From contig NZ_ADGX01000002.1 in NCBI RefSeq assembly GCF_000177675.1, positions 1 through 64,000 on the forward strand: a stretch of DNA of 64,000 bases, given 5' to 3'. The notes under the pieces are model-generated. The model was not told the origin of the DNA, searched no databases, and saw only the letters and a list, made by a program, of their open reading frames with translations. Of this stretch, positions 46,191 through 54,582 are shown piece by piece. Numbering within the stretch: position 1 is the stretch's first letter; every line of letters begins with the position of its first letter. The position numbers and the translations under genes are program-made. The stretch comes from Parafrankia sp. EUN1f (lineage in GTDB: Bacteria > Actinomycetota > Actinomycetes > Frankiales > Frankiaceae).

Positions 46191-46991
46191 TCAACGGGCG
46201 GTGTAGCCGCCGTCGACCGGCAGCAGGACGCCGGTGATGTTCTTCGACGCGTCCGATGCCAGGAAGAGCGCCGCCTCGGCGCAGTCCTCGGCGGTGAGGT
46301 AGCGGCCCAGTGGCTGGAGGGCGGCGACCTCGTCGAGGTACTGCTGCGCCGGCGGCTGGAACTCGGCGCCGGGGGAGACGGGCGTGAAGTTCGTCAGCGG
46401 CATGGCACCCGGGCAGATGGCGTTGCACCGGATGCCGAACGGTGCGCACTCGATGGCGATACCGCGGGTGATCTGGTTGACCGCGCCCTTCGTCGCGCCG
46501 TAGACGACGCTGCCGAACCCGACGATGCCCGCGACCGAACCGGTGTTGACGATGACACCGCCGCGGTCACCGTCGCGGCCCTGCTGCTTGAACTGCTTCA
46601 CCGCGAACTTGCAGCCGTTGAAGACGCCCCGGAAGTTGACGTCCGTCAGCCGGGCGAAGTCGTCCGCGGTGAAGTCCTCGAACGACGCGCCCGGCTTGAA
46701 GCCGGTGATTCCGACGTTGTTGAACATGATGTCGAGGCGGCCGAAGTTCTCGACGGCCACCGCGATCGCGCCGGCGACCTCGGCTTCCACAGCGACATCA
46801 CAGCGGGTGACCACCGCGGTCCCGCCCGCCGCGCCGACCAGGCGCGCGGTCTCCTTCGCCCAGTCCTCTCGGACGTCGGCGCAGACCACGCGCGCACCCG
46901 CGGCGGCGAACAGCAGGGCGGACGCACGACCCACACCGGAGCCGGCGCCGGTGATCACTGCTGTCTGTCCGGCTAACGATGGTGATGTCAC
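46191..46991 (-). CDS. SDR family oxidoreductase
   Basis: A 266-residue short-chain dehydrogenase. TAVITGAGSGVGRASAL, MFNNVGITG, NTGSVAGIVGFGS and YGATK define the cofactor loop and catalytic triad, and it ends GVLLPVDGGYTAR. Probably oxidises the alcohol produced by the neighbouring P450 or a hydroxyacyl-CoA. GTG at 46991 overlaps the ferredoxin stop (GTGA), so it is coupled to it. Confidence 0.9.
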   Translation of the reverse strand: MTSPSLAGQTAVITGAGSGVGRASALLFAAAGARVVCADVREDWAKETARLVGAAGGTAVVTRCDVAVEAEVAGAIAVAVENFGRLDIMFNNVGITGFKPGASFEDFTADDFARLTDVNFRGVFNGCKFAVKQFKQQGRDGDRGGVIVNTGSVAGIVGFGSVVYGATKGAVNQITRGIAIECAPFGIRCNAICPGAMPLTNFTPVSPGAEFQPPAQQYLDEVAALQPLGRYLTAEDCAEAALFLASDASKNITGVLLPVDGGYTAR

Positions 46992-47263
46992 GAGTTCTCC
47001 CCTGGTTCGGATCGGGCGACGAATCTGAGCGCACCGGACGGGCAGGACTCGACGGCGGCGCGCACCGCGTCCGCGGAGTCGGATTCGTCGAGGACCACGA
47101 CCTTCATCTCGTCGTCAAGGTCGAAGGTCGCGGGTGCCTGGAACAGGCAGGACCCTGAGCCCATGCACAGGTCGCGGTCCACGTGCAGGCTGGATCCGCC
47201 CACGTCAGGACCCCGGTTGCCGTCGGTGGCCATCGGGTCAGCGGGTGCCGGCGACGACGACAT
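46988..47263 (-). CDS. [3Fe-4S] ferredoxin (P450 redox partner type)
   Basis: A 91-residue ferredoxin. Cys33 and Cys39 form CMGSGSC, with Cys74 in SCPSGAL, the three-cysteine pattern of single [3Fe-4S] actinobacterial ferredoxins that donate electrons to P450s. The ATG at 47263 has AGGAG eight bases upstream and overlaps the end of the aldehyde dehydrogenase; an inner ATG at 47233 lacks a site. It probably serves the P450 at 44422. Confidence 0.93.
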   Translation of the reverse strand: MSSSPAPADPMATDGNRGPDVGGSSLHVDRDLCMGSGSCLFQAPATFDLDDEMKVVVLDESDSADAVRAAVESCPSGALRFVARSEPGENS

Positions 47264-48719
47264 GCTTGAGCTCCTGGTACTCCCGGAACCCCGCTACGCC
47301 GCGTTCGCGGCCGATCCCGCTCTGCTTGTACCCGCCCATCGGGGTGTAGGCGTTGGCCGCGCCCCGGTTCACCTGCACCGTCCCGGAGCGGATGCGCTCG
47401 GCGATGGAGAGCCCGAGCCGCAGGTCGGCGGTGTAAACGCCGCCGGACAGGCCGTACTCGCTGTCGTTCGCGATCGCGACGGCATGGTCGACGTCGCGGT
47501 AGCCCTGCACGGTCACCACCGGGCCGAAGACCTCCTGCTGGGCGAGCGGATTGCGGTTGTCGTCGACCACGACGACGGTCGGCTCGACGTAGTACCCGAC
47601 CGGCAGATGAGCCGGGCGACCCCCGCCGGCCACCAGCCGCCCACCGGCCGCCACGCCGGCGGCCACCAGCCGCTCGACACGGTCCCGCTGCGCCGCCGAG
47701 ATGACCGGGCCGACGACGGTCGCCGGGTCGTGGGGGTCACCCACCCGCAGCGCGCCGGCGACGGCAGCGAGCCGCCCGGCGACCTCGTCCAGGCTCTCCT
47801 GCGGCACCAGCACCCTGGTCTGCAGCGCGCAGCCCTGTCCGCTCTGCGAGCCGAAGACGGTCGACACCCCGGCCTCGACGCCGCCCAGGGCGTCGGGAAG
47901 GAAGAGCTGCACCGATTTGCCGCCGAGCTCCAGCAGCAGCCGTTTGACCGTCGGTGCCGCCTGGGCGGCGATCCGCCGGCCCACCGCCGTGGACCCGGTG
48001 AACGACACACAGTCGATCCGCGGGTCGCTGGTCAGCAGTTCCGCGCCGTGGGAGTCACGCTCGACGACGACGTTGAGCACCCCGGGTGGCAGGCCGGCGT
48101 CGAGCCCGGCGGCACCCAGCGCCAGCGCGGTCAGCGGCGTCAGCGGGCTCGGCCGCAGGACGACGCTGCATCCCGCGGCCAGCGCCGAGACCACCTTCCA
48201 CACGTTCGTCTGGAGCGGAAAGTTGTACGGGCTGATCGCCGCGACCACCCCGCACGGCTCGTAACGGCGGATGCTGAGCAGCACGTCGCGGCCGGCCGGG
48301 TCGAACGAGTCCGCCAACGGCAGCTCGTTGTGCTCCCACTCGGGCAGCGTCGCGAACAGGTCCGCCAGCTGACGGGCCTGGTCGAGGGCCATGTCGACCT
48401 GCGCCCACTGCGCGACGAGCTTGGTGGCGCCGGTCTCCCGGATCGCCGTCTCGATCAGTTCGTCGCGGCTCTCCCGAAGCCGATCGGCGAGGCGCCGCAG
48501 CACGGTGACCCGTTCGGCTACCGGGAGGCGACTCCACGGGCCGCCGTCGAACGCCCGCCGCGCCGCGTCGACCGCCTGGTCCACCTGGGCCAGCGAGGCC
48601 GTGGGCACATGAGTGAAACTATGTTCTAATGCTGGGTCTTCGACCGCGAGGGCATCCGACTCTCCGGCTACGGCGCGGCCGTCGATGTAGAGCTGGTCGA
48701 ACGTGAGGTGGTCTGCCAC
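47238..48719 (-). CDS. Aldehyde dehydrogenase family protein
   Basis: A 493-residue NAD(P)-dependent aldehyde dehydrogenase. VSFTGSTAVGRRIAAQA, the catalytic Glu in LLELGGKSVQLFL and nucleophile Cys297 in QSGQGCALQTRVL are present. The C-terminal NAYTPMGGYKQSGIGRERG is standard. GTG at 48719 is chosen with GGAG 8 bases upstream; longer readings extend into the regulatory region. It likely oxidises the aldehyde formed after P450 and SDR steps. It is the first gene of the reverse-strand overlapping block down to the amidohydrolase at 41538. Confidence 0.93.
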   Translation of the reverse strand: MADHLTFDQLYIDGRAVAGESDALAVEDPALEHSFTHVPTASLAQVDQAVDAARRAFDGGPWSRLPVAERVTVLRRLADRLRESRDELIETAIRETGATKLVAQWAQVDMALDQARQLADLFATLPEWEHNELPLADSFDPAGRDVLLSIRRYEPCGVVAAISPYNFPLQTNVWKVVSALAAGCSVVLRPSPLTPLTALALGAAGLDAGLPPGVLNVVVERDSHGAELLTSDPRIDCVSFTGSTAVGRRIAAQAAPTVKRLLLELGGKSVQLFLPDALGGVEAGVSTVFGSQSGQGCALQTRVLVPQESLDEVAGRLAAVAGALRVGDPHDPATVVGPVISAAQRDRVERLVAAGVAAGGRLVAGGGRPAHLPVGYYVEPTVVVVDDNRNPLAQQEVFGPVVTVQGYRDVDHAVAIANDSEYGLSGGVYTADLRLGLSIAERIRSGTVQVNRGAANAYTPMGGYKQSGIGRERGVAGFREYQELKHVVVAGTR

Positions 48720-49027
48720 GAAGCGACTCCGGTCCGTGCGTCCGTAGGTGATGTCGATTCTGAGCTGCGAGTTGCCGGCCGCGGGGTGGTGCGTGTGCAG
48801 GCCGAAGCGGGCGTCGATGCGGGATCGCCGAGGGGAGCCCTGCGGCGAGTCTCTGGTCAGGGCTGCCGGCACCACGTGAATCGCCGTGTCGGCGATCCTG
48901 TATCGAGGTTCTAATTGGTAATCTAGTCAGGTGACTGTAGTCGGGCGACTAACTCAACGCAAGGGCCATCCTGTCGGTCATCGAGGACTCCGGCCGTGCC
49001 GTCCGGGAGCGCCTAGGATGCGACCCT
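48720..49027. promoter_or_regulatory. Divergent promoter region with two tandem inverted repeats
   Basis: The 308 bases between the aldehyde dehydrogenase and the TetR gene hold no other gene. TAGTC-AGGT-GACT at 48924-48936 is followed at once by TAGTC-GGGC-GACTA at 48938-48951, giving two head-to-tail sites with the same half-site and 4-base spacer. An AT-rich stretch with TTCTAATTGGTAATC precedes them. The layout fits an operator for the TetR protein at 49028 acting on both promoters. Confidence 0.55.
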
Positions 49028-49690
49028 GTGGCCCCAGGTAGCAGCGGAGCGGAATCGTCGTCCGGGCCGTGCCCGGACGACGCGGACTCGGTGGCCGAAG
49101 GCGCGGGCCGCGCTCGGCGGCCGCGCGGTCGTGCGGAGGTACGCGAGGCGCTGTTGGAATCGGCGCAGCGGCTGATCGCGCAGCAGGGGCCGTCCAAGGT
49201 GCGGCTGCGTGAGATCGCCGAGGCCGCCGACGTGAACTTCGGCCTCGTCTACCAGTACCTCGGCACCCGGGAAGAGCTGCTGCGGGCTGTGTACCAGCGT
49301 GTCTCGGCCAGGTCGGCGACCCGCTTCGAGCACATCGACGATCTCGCCGACGCGATCGACATCTTCCTGACCGCGGACGACAGCGTCGGGCGCATCATGG
49401 GCTGGGCGGCGCTCGAAGGTGATCCCGCCGACGTGTTCGGGCCCTCGCCTGGACTCCAGCAGGTCGCCTCGATGATGGTCCGGGCCGCGCGGCAGGACGG
49501 CCTGGACCTGCCGGAGGACGAGGCGCGGCTGCTCGCCGCCTTCCTGCAGGTGGTCGCGCTCGGCTGGCGGCTGTTCGGTTCGATCGGCCTCACCGGCGCC
49601 GGTGTCGAGGCGACCTCCGATGTCGACCGTCGGGTACGGGAGTGGATGAGAACGCTGGTCGAGTCGGTCGTACGCGGCGGGACCGGGTAG
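49028..49690 (+). CDS. TetR family transcriptional regulator
   Basis: A 220-residue TetR protein. A basic tail (ARRPRGRAEVREAL) precedes the helix-turn-helix LREIAEAADVNFGLVYQYLG and TREELLRAVYQ. The ligand domain ends LFGSIGLTGAGVEATSD. GTG at 49028 is the start. Tandem inverted repeats at 48924-48951 upstream are likely its target. It may control both the P450/aldehyde dehydrogenase block and the amidohydrolase at 49939. Confidence 0.9.
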   Translation: MAPGSSGAESSSGPCPDDADSVAEGAGRARRPRGRAEVREALLESAQRLIAQQGPSKVRLREIAEAADVNFGLVYQYLGTREELLRAVYQRVSARSATRFEHIDDLADAIDIFLTADDSVGRIMGWAALEGDPADVFGPSPGLQQVASMMVRAARQDGLDLPEDEARLLAAFLQVVALGWRLFGSIGLTGAGVEATSDVDRRVREWMRTLVESVVRGGTG

Positions 49691-49784
49691 GAAACCCGGC
49701 GGGCTCCCTCCGGGGGGTCTGTTTCCTGCCGCAGAACTCGGCCTGGCCGCCGCGCTGTCCGGCCGGCGTCAGTTCGAACCACGA

Positions 49785-49812
49785 AACGGCGGGCCGGGGC
49801 GGCCCGCCCGTT
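49785..49812. terminator. GC-rich hairpin after TetR gene
   Basis: GGCGGGCC and GGCCCGCC pair around GGGGC, and the stem extends through AACGG/CCGTT with one bulge. It is about 95 bases downstream of the TetR stop and ends in TT, a good terminator candidate. Confidence 0.5.
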
Positions 49813-49938
49813 CCTGCCGCGGTCGACGGGCCGCGCGGGTACTGCCGCGACGGCTGACAGGGCGGCTACGCAGGACCCGGAATAGATTCGTGTTCTAGCA
49901 TCTGTCTAGCCCAGTCCGTTCGAGCCGAGGGAGTGCCG

Positions 49939-51153
49939 ATGGGCGCCCGGTACACGATCATCTCCGCCGACACCCACGCCGGCGCGAACCACGAGACCTA
50001 CCGCGAGTACCTGGACCCGTCCTTCCGGGAGGACTTCGACGCCTGGCGGGGGAAGTACAAGAACCCCTGGAAGGACCTGCGCGACACCGACCTTCGCGTC
50101 CGCAACTGGGACGACGAGCGGCGTGACCGAGACCAGCTCGCCGACGGCGTCGTCGGCGAAGTGATCTTCCCGAATACTGTACCGCCGTTCTACCCGGGCT
50201 TCGTGCTGTTCGCCGGCCCTCCCACCGCCGAGGAGTACCGGCACCGCCGCGCCGGCATCCAGGCTCACAACCGGTGGCTCGCGGACTTCTGCGCCCGCAG
50301 GGCGGCGCAGCGCGCCGGCGTCGGGCAGATCTTCCTCAACGACATCGACGACGCCATCGCGGACGCGACCTGGATCAAGGAGCACGGCCTGCGCGGCGGC
50401 GTGCTGCTGCCCAACGTGGCACCCGACGTGAAGTGGGTGAAGCCGCTCTACCACCCGGACTACGACCGGCTCTGGGCGGCACTTCAGGATCTTGAGATCC
50501 CGGTCAACCTGCACGGCGGCACCGGCTCCCCGAACTACGGCCGCTTCGCCGCGGTGCCGGCGATCATGATCAGCGAGGTCGGCTTCTACGGCCTGCGCCC
50601 GTTCGTCCACATGCTGCTCGCCGGTGTGTTCGAGCGCTTCCCACGGCTGAAGTTCGTCATCACCGAGGCCTCGGCCTCGGCCGTTCCACCACTGCTGCGA
50701 CAGCTCGACGACATCATCGCCAAGATCCGCGGCGGTGAGATCGGCGAGCTGAAGTACACCAGCGACAACGCGCTGCCCCGCTCGGCGACCGGGTACTTCC
50801 ACCAGAACTGCTGGGTCGGCGCCAGCTTCCCGCGGCCGGACGACGTCGCCGCCCGCGAGGTGATCGGCCGTGACCGGTGGATGTGGGGCAGCGACTACCC
50901 GCACGACGAGGGAACCGGGCCGTACACCCGCCAGGCGCTGCGTCAGGTGATGCACGACCTGCCCGAGCCGGAGCTGCGCGACCTGTTGGCCGGGAACGCC
51001 GCCCGCCTCTACGACTTCGACCTCGACGCACTCGCGCCGTTGGCCGAACAGTACGGGCCGAGCGCCGAGGAGATCGCCGAGCCGCTCGACGCGCTCCCGG
51101 AGAACTCCAACAGCGCCCTGCTCAACGCGCAGAAGCAACTTCTGACTGTCTGA
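49939..51153 (+). CDS. Amidohydrolase family protein
   Basis: A 404-residue amidohydrolase. The site residues are D-x-H in ISADTHAGAN, His in VNLHGGTGSP, Glu in VITEASASAVPP and Asp in WGSDYPHDEG. It is a more distant relative of the 30723/41538 subgroup and has a C-terminal acidic tail ending NALLNAQKQLLTV-like sequence. ATG at 49939 has GAGGGAG upstream. TCTAGC direct repeats near 49894 and 49905 lie in its promoter. It converges on the reverse genes from 51212 with a strong hairpin between. Confidence 0.88.
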   Translation: MGARYTIISADTHAGANHETYREYLDPSFREDFDAWRGKYKNPWKDLRDTDLRVRNWDDERRDRDQLADGVVGEVIFPNTVPPFYPGFVLFAGPPTAEEYRHRRAGIQAHNRWLADFCARRAAQRAGVGQIFLNDIDDAIADATWIKEHGLRGGVLLPNVAPDVKWVKPLYHPDYDRLWAALQDLEIPVNLHGGTGSPNYGRFAAVPAIMISEVGFYGLRPFVHMLLAGVFERFPRLKFVITEASASAVPPLLRQLDDIIAKIRGGEIGELKYTSDNALPRSATGYFHQNCWVGASFPRPDDVAAREVIGRDRWMWGSDYPHDEGTGPYTRQALRQVMHDLPEPELRDLLAGNAARLYDFDLDALAPLAEQYGPSAEEIAEPLDALPENSNSALLNAQKQLLTV

Positions 51154-51164
51154 AGGCCCGTGCC

Positions 51165-51195
51165 CTGACGTCAGGCCGCAACGGCTTGACGTCAG
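51165..51195. terminator. Strong bidirectional hairpin terminator
   Basis: CTGACGTCAGGCCG at 51165-51178 pairs with CGGCTTGACGTCAG at 51182-51195 around a CAA loop, 14 bp with a single G-U type pair. It lies between the converging stops of the amidohydrolase and the isomerase-family gene and can stop transcription from both sides. Confidence 0.8.
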
Positions 51196-51211
51196 GCGGG
51201 GAATGTGCGGT

Positions 51212-52054
51212 TCAGTAGACGCGAAAGGCGTCGAGGACCGTGCCGGCGTAGGCGGTGTCGCCGGTGATCTCGACTCGACCGTGTCGTGCCTCCCGGCCGG
51301 TTCCCCAGAGGATGAAGTCGGTGACGCTCGTGCGCACGGTGGCGCGCGTCCCGTCCTGTGCCGCCGTGGCGTCGTGGTGGATCTCGGTCGCCTCGGCGTG
51401 GGGGAGGAGCCGCAGCGCCGTGCCGCCCGGTCCGGTGAGGACGAGGGCCAGCGGGTCGGTGAGCAGCTCACGGAACTGTTCGGTGGTCATCTGCCGGATG
51501 CCGCCGATGAGCCAGCGGCTCGCGGCGGCCAGGCGATCGCCGTCGAGGCCGGGCAGGGTGCGCCGGACGGGCCCGCGGGGTGTGATGACGTCCCAGCGGG
51601 TGTGGCAGGTGTGGTCGAAGACGATGGCGTCGGCGAGGCTCGCGAGCGGGTAGGTGCCGGCGGTGCCCATGTTCACGGGCGTGATGGCGAGTTCGTCGGT
51701 AAGCCCGCCGAAGATGGCCAGGACGGCTGGCATCGACGACCTGATGATGTCGAGGAGTTCCGCGGTCGGCCGTTCGGCGACCTCCTGGGTGTGGGCGTCG
51801 ACCGCCGCCTCGAACTCCAGGCCCTGGTCGTAGGGCGTGATCGGGATCAGCCCGGCGAACCCGGCCACGCTGATGGTGAGGTGCGCGAGAGTGGTGTGGA
51901 CCGTCCAGCCGGCGCAGGCGGACGGCGCCGCGAGTTCCTCGGCGTTGAGAGCGCCGAACACGTCGAGAGTCTCTGCGAGGGTCTGCTCGAGCGCCACCAG
52001 GCTGTTGCTGGCGGAGGGTGCGGAGGCGGCGGACGTCGCGGCGTCAGAAGACAT
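51212..52054 (-). CDS. Maleylpyruvate isomerase (mycothiol-dependent) family protein
   Basis: A 280-residue protein with the DinB-like metal-binding fold of mycothiol-dependent maleylpyruvate isomerases. SACAGWTVHTTLAHLTISVA holds the first His ligand, and VFDHTCHTRWD holds the others. The C-terminal domain contains AEATEIHHDAT. Substrate and reaction are uncertain, as the family includes several mycothiol-linked enzymes. The gene overlaps the start region of the downstream SDR by 11 bases, so the two are co-translated. Presence of the family supports an actinobacterial host. Confidence 0.82.
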   Translation of the reverse strand: MSSDAATSAASAPSASNSLVALEQTLAETLDVFGALNAEELAAPSACAGWTVHTTLAHLTISVAGFAGLIPITPYDQGLEFEAAVDAHTQEVAERPTAELLDIIRSSMPAVLAIFGGLTDELAITPVNMGTAGTYPLASLADAIVFDHTCHTRWDVITPRGPVRRTLPGLDGDRLAAASRWLIGGIRQMTTEQFRELLTDPLALVLTGPGGTALRLLPHAEATEIHHDATAAQDGTRATVRTSVTDFILWGTGREARHGRVEITGDTAYAGTVLDAFRVY

Positions 52055-52880
52055 AGTCCTCTCCGGTGGCTCGCAGGGTGATGTCGGTGACCGCGACGCC
52101 GAGCGGCTGGTCGATGAGGTGGACGATCTCGTCCGCGACCTGGGCGGCGGTCAGCGACCAGTAGCGGACGTCCTCAGGGTCGGTCAGCCCGGCGGCTGGC
52201 GTGCCGCCGCCGAAGAAGGCCTGGGCGTGCTCCTGGAACGCGTCGACGCGGTGCGCCGTGAGCGCGGCGGGCGCGGTGAAGTCGATGATCTCGCTGGCCA
52301 GGTTCGTGTCGACGACGCCGCTGGGACGGACGACCGTCACCTTGATGCGGCCCTGGCTTTCGACGCGCAGCGCGTTCGACACGGTGGCGACGGCGGCCTT
52401 GGTCGCACCGTAGACCGCCGCCCCGGCGATGCCGACGTTGCCGTATACCGAGGAGATGTTGACGATGTGCCCGCCGCCCTGGCGGAGCATGTGGTCGTGG
52501 ACGGCGTAGATGCCGTGCAGCACGCCCTTGAGGTTGATGTCGATGCACCGGTCCCAGGCGTCGGCGGCCCGTTCGTGGTCGGCGAAGTGGGCCAGGGGCA
52601 TGATGCCGGCGTTGTTGACGAGCACGTCGACCCGCCTGAGGTCGGCTACCGCGCGGTCGACGACCTCGGAGAACGCCCGGCGGTCGCGGACGTCCAGGCC
52701 GAGCCCGCGGGCCTGGTGGCCCTCGGCGGTGAGGGATGCCGCCAGCTTCTCGGCGCCTTCGGCGTCGACGTCGAGCGCGACCGGGGTCGCGCCGCCCCGC
52801 GCGAGTCGGGTGGTGATCTCCCGGCCGAAGCCGCTCGCTCCGCCGGTGACCAGCACGACCTTGCCGTTCAGATAGCTCAT
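52044..52880 (-). CDS. SDR family oxidoreductase
   Basis: A 278-residue short-chain dehydrogenase. VVLVTGGASGFGREITT, VLVNNAGIMPLAHF, NISSVYGNVGIAG and YGATK are present. The C-terminal extension after the Rossmann core includes FFGGGTPAAGLTDPEDVRYW and VAVTDITLRATGEDYVF, which may be a lid. It is coupled by an 11-base overlap to the isomerase-family gene. The next upstream gene is a pyridoxamine-oxidase-like protein. Confidence 0.9.
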   Translation of the reverse strand: MSYLNGKVVLVTGGASGFGREITTRLARGGATPVALDVDAEGAEKLAASLTAEGHQARGLGLDVRDRRAFSEVVDRAVADLRRVDVLVNNAGIMPLAHFADHERAADAWDRCIDINLKGVLHGIYAVHDHMLRQGGGHIVNISSVYGNVGIAGAAVYGATKAAVATVSNALRVESQGRIKVTVVRPSGVVDTNLASEIIDFTAPAALTAHRVDAFQEHAQAFFGGGTPAAGLTDPEDVRYWSLTAAQVADEIVHLIDQPLGVAVTDITLRATGEDYVF

Positions 52881-52942
52881 GTGTACCTGGCCTCCGTCCT
52901 GCGGGATGTTCGTCGGTGGGGGCTGGAAGGCGGGCGCCAGAA

Positions 52943-53422
52943 CTAGATCTTGCGGTGGTCCCAGGAGGCCACCTTGTCGGGGGTCAGGCGAAGCCAGGCG
53001 TGCCGGCCGTCGTGGTACATCGACCCGTCCGGGTTGGCGATGTACTTCGCGGCGAACAGCCGTTCCGGCGTAGCCAGCTCGGGGTGGTCCTCCTCGCCTG
53101 TGCGGGGGGCGCTGCCGACCTGCTCGAACCTGCCGCGCAGCTCCACACCGTGCAGCTCGCCGAAGTCGTCACCGGCGTCGACGACGACGGCGGCCCGCCC
53201 GTCGCGCAGCAGGTCGGCCCAGCGCTGGCTGCGCACGATCGAGTACAGCCACAGCGAGGTGCCGTCCCAGACGTACCAGAGTGGGCTGACGTGCGGCGCG
53301 CCGCTGGAGGTCAGTGTCGCGACCCGGCACACCCGCTGCTCGGTGAGCAGCGCGTCGACCTCGTCGGAGGTCAGGGCGATCCGACGTCCCCGGCGTTGGG
53401 TGCCTATCAGGTCAGGCTGCAC
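52943..53422 (-). CDS. Pyridoxamine 5'-phosphate oxidase-fold (F420 or FMN) family protein
   Basis: A 159-residue split beta-barrel protein: ALTSDEVDALLTEQRVCRVA, SSGAPHVSPLWYVWDG, and SIVRSQRWADLLRDGRAAVV. The family binds FMN, F420 or haem-related cofactors. Probable flavin/deazaflavin reductase. GTG at 53422 is the start, with GAGG upstream. It is divergent from the IclR gene at 53577, so IclR may regulate it. Confidence 0.84.
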   Translation of the reverse strand: MQPDLIGTQRRGRRIALTSDEVDALLTEQRVCRVATLTSSGAPHVSPLWYVWDGTSLWLYSIVRSQRWADLLRDGRAAVVVDAGDDFGELHGVELRGRFEQVGSAPRTGEEDHPELATPERLFAAKYIANPDGSMYHDGRHAWLRLTPDKVASWDHRKI

Positions 53423-53508
53423 GAGGCCTCGCTCTCATGTCGGCGTTCTCTTCTACTGCGCCCGGCCGGGGCGCTCGGCCTCCGAAGTGGAGATCGAAAA
53501 CAAAGGTG

Positions 53509-53545
53509 TCGAATATTCGATGAGATTTCATCGTTAATTCGATAC
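53509..53545. promoter_or_regulatory. AT-rich palindromic region ahead of IclR gene
   Basis: TCGAATATTCGA (53509-53520) is a perfect 12-bp palindrome. It is followed by a second AT-rich inverted segment, GATGAGATTTCATC, and by TTAATTCGAT. The strong local drop in GC within the divergent gap suggests promoters and an IclR operator. Confidence 0.6.
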
Positions 53546-53576
53546 CGTAGAGTGGCTGCGAGAGAAAGGTCAAGCC

Positions 53577-54503
53577 GTGCCGAACGCCGCATCGCCGCCG
53601 ACGACGCGGGTGCTCGACGTCCTCGAACTCCTCGCCCAGCGCGGGCAGAGCGGGCCCGCTCCGCGGTTGGGTGACCTCGTGCGCGACCTCGGCCTGACCC
53701 AGGCGACCGCCCACGCGATCATGGCAACCCTCTGCGAACGCGGCTGGGCCGTCAGAGACCCGGATCATCGGACGTTCACCCTGGGCCCCGCGCTCGCGGC
53801 GGTGGCGGCCCGAGCCGCCGCCGAGCGCTCGCGTCATCAGCCGGCCAGGGCCGCGGTCCACCGACTCGCGAAAGACCTCGGCTACCCCGCCGCGGTGACC
53901 GAGCGCGTCGGTGACGAGCTCGTCATCACGACCATCGACCTGGGCCCGTGCCAGGTCGCCGACGCCGCGGCCGGAGACCGCTTCCCGTTCGCGGCGCCGC
54001 TCGGCGTCGCCTTCGCCGCCTGGGAGAACAGCGAGGGGCGCCGCGCCTGGATGGACCGCGGCGCGATCACCGACCCCGTGCTGGCCGAGCGCCTCGACGG
54101 CCTGCTCACCGCCACCCGCGAACGCGGCTACACCCTCGAGCGCATGGACCCCGCCATGGCGCAGGCCGCCAAGGCCATGGCGGCCCTGCGCGGTGACCCG
54201 CAGGCCCAGCCGGTTCGGCGAGCGATGGACGGGCTCCTGGCCGAGATCGCCAGCCTCGGCGTGCGATCGACCGCTGTGACGGATCACGACCGGCGGCCCG
54301 TCACGGCGATCGCCGCGCCCGTGTTCGACCCGCATACCCGCCAGGTCACGGCGAGCATCGGCGTCCATCCGCTGCGGGCGCTGTCCGCCAGGCGAACCGA
54401 CGAGATCGCGACCCATGTGACCCGGGCCGCCGCCGCCGTCAACGCGGCGTCCGTCAACGCGGCATCCGACGACGGCAGCAGACCGGCCAGCCCGGACCGA
54501 TAG
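53577..54503 (+). CDS. IclR family transcriptional regulator
   Basis: A 308-residue regulator. The winged helix is TRVLDVLELLAQRGQSGPAP followed by LTQATAHAIMATLCERGWAV and FTLGPALAAVAARAA. The effector-binding domain ends VTAIAAPVFDPHTRQVTAS. Proteins of this type often respond to aromatic or acyl intermediates. GTG at 53577 is used. It lies divergent from the oxidase-fold gene with an AT-rich palindrome between. Confidence 0.9.
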   Translation: MPNAASPPTTRVLDVLELLAQRGQSGPAPRLGDLVRDLGLTQATAHAIMATLCERGWAVRDPDHRTFTLGPALAAVAARAAAERSRHQPARAAVHRLAKDLGYPAAVTERVGDELVITTIDLGPCQVADAAAGDRFPFAAPLGVAFAAWENSEGRRAWMDRGAITDPVLAERLDGLLTATRERGYTLERMDPAMAQAAKAMAALRGDPQAQPVRRAMDGLLAEIASLGVRSTAVTDHDRRPVTAIAAPVFDPHTRQVTASIGVHPLRALSARRTDEIATHVTRAAAAVNAASVNAASDDGSRPASPDR

Positions 54504-54582
54504 TCGCGAGACCACGGCGGGGTGCTGGCTTCGGCGCCGCACCGCCCGCGACACTGCCCGAGATCAAGACATCTCCCCCTCG

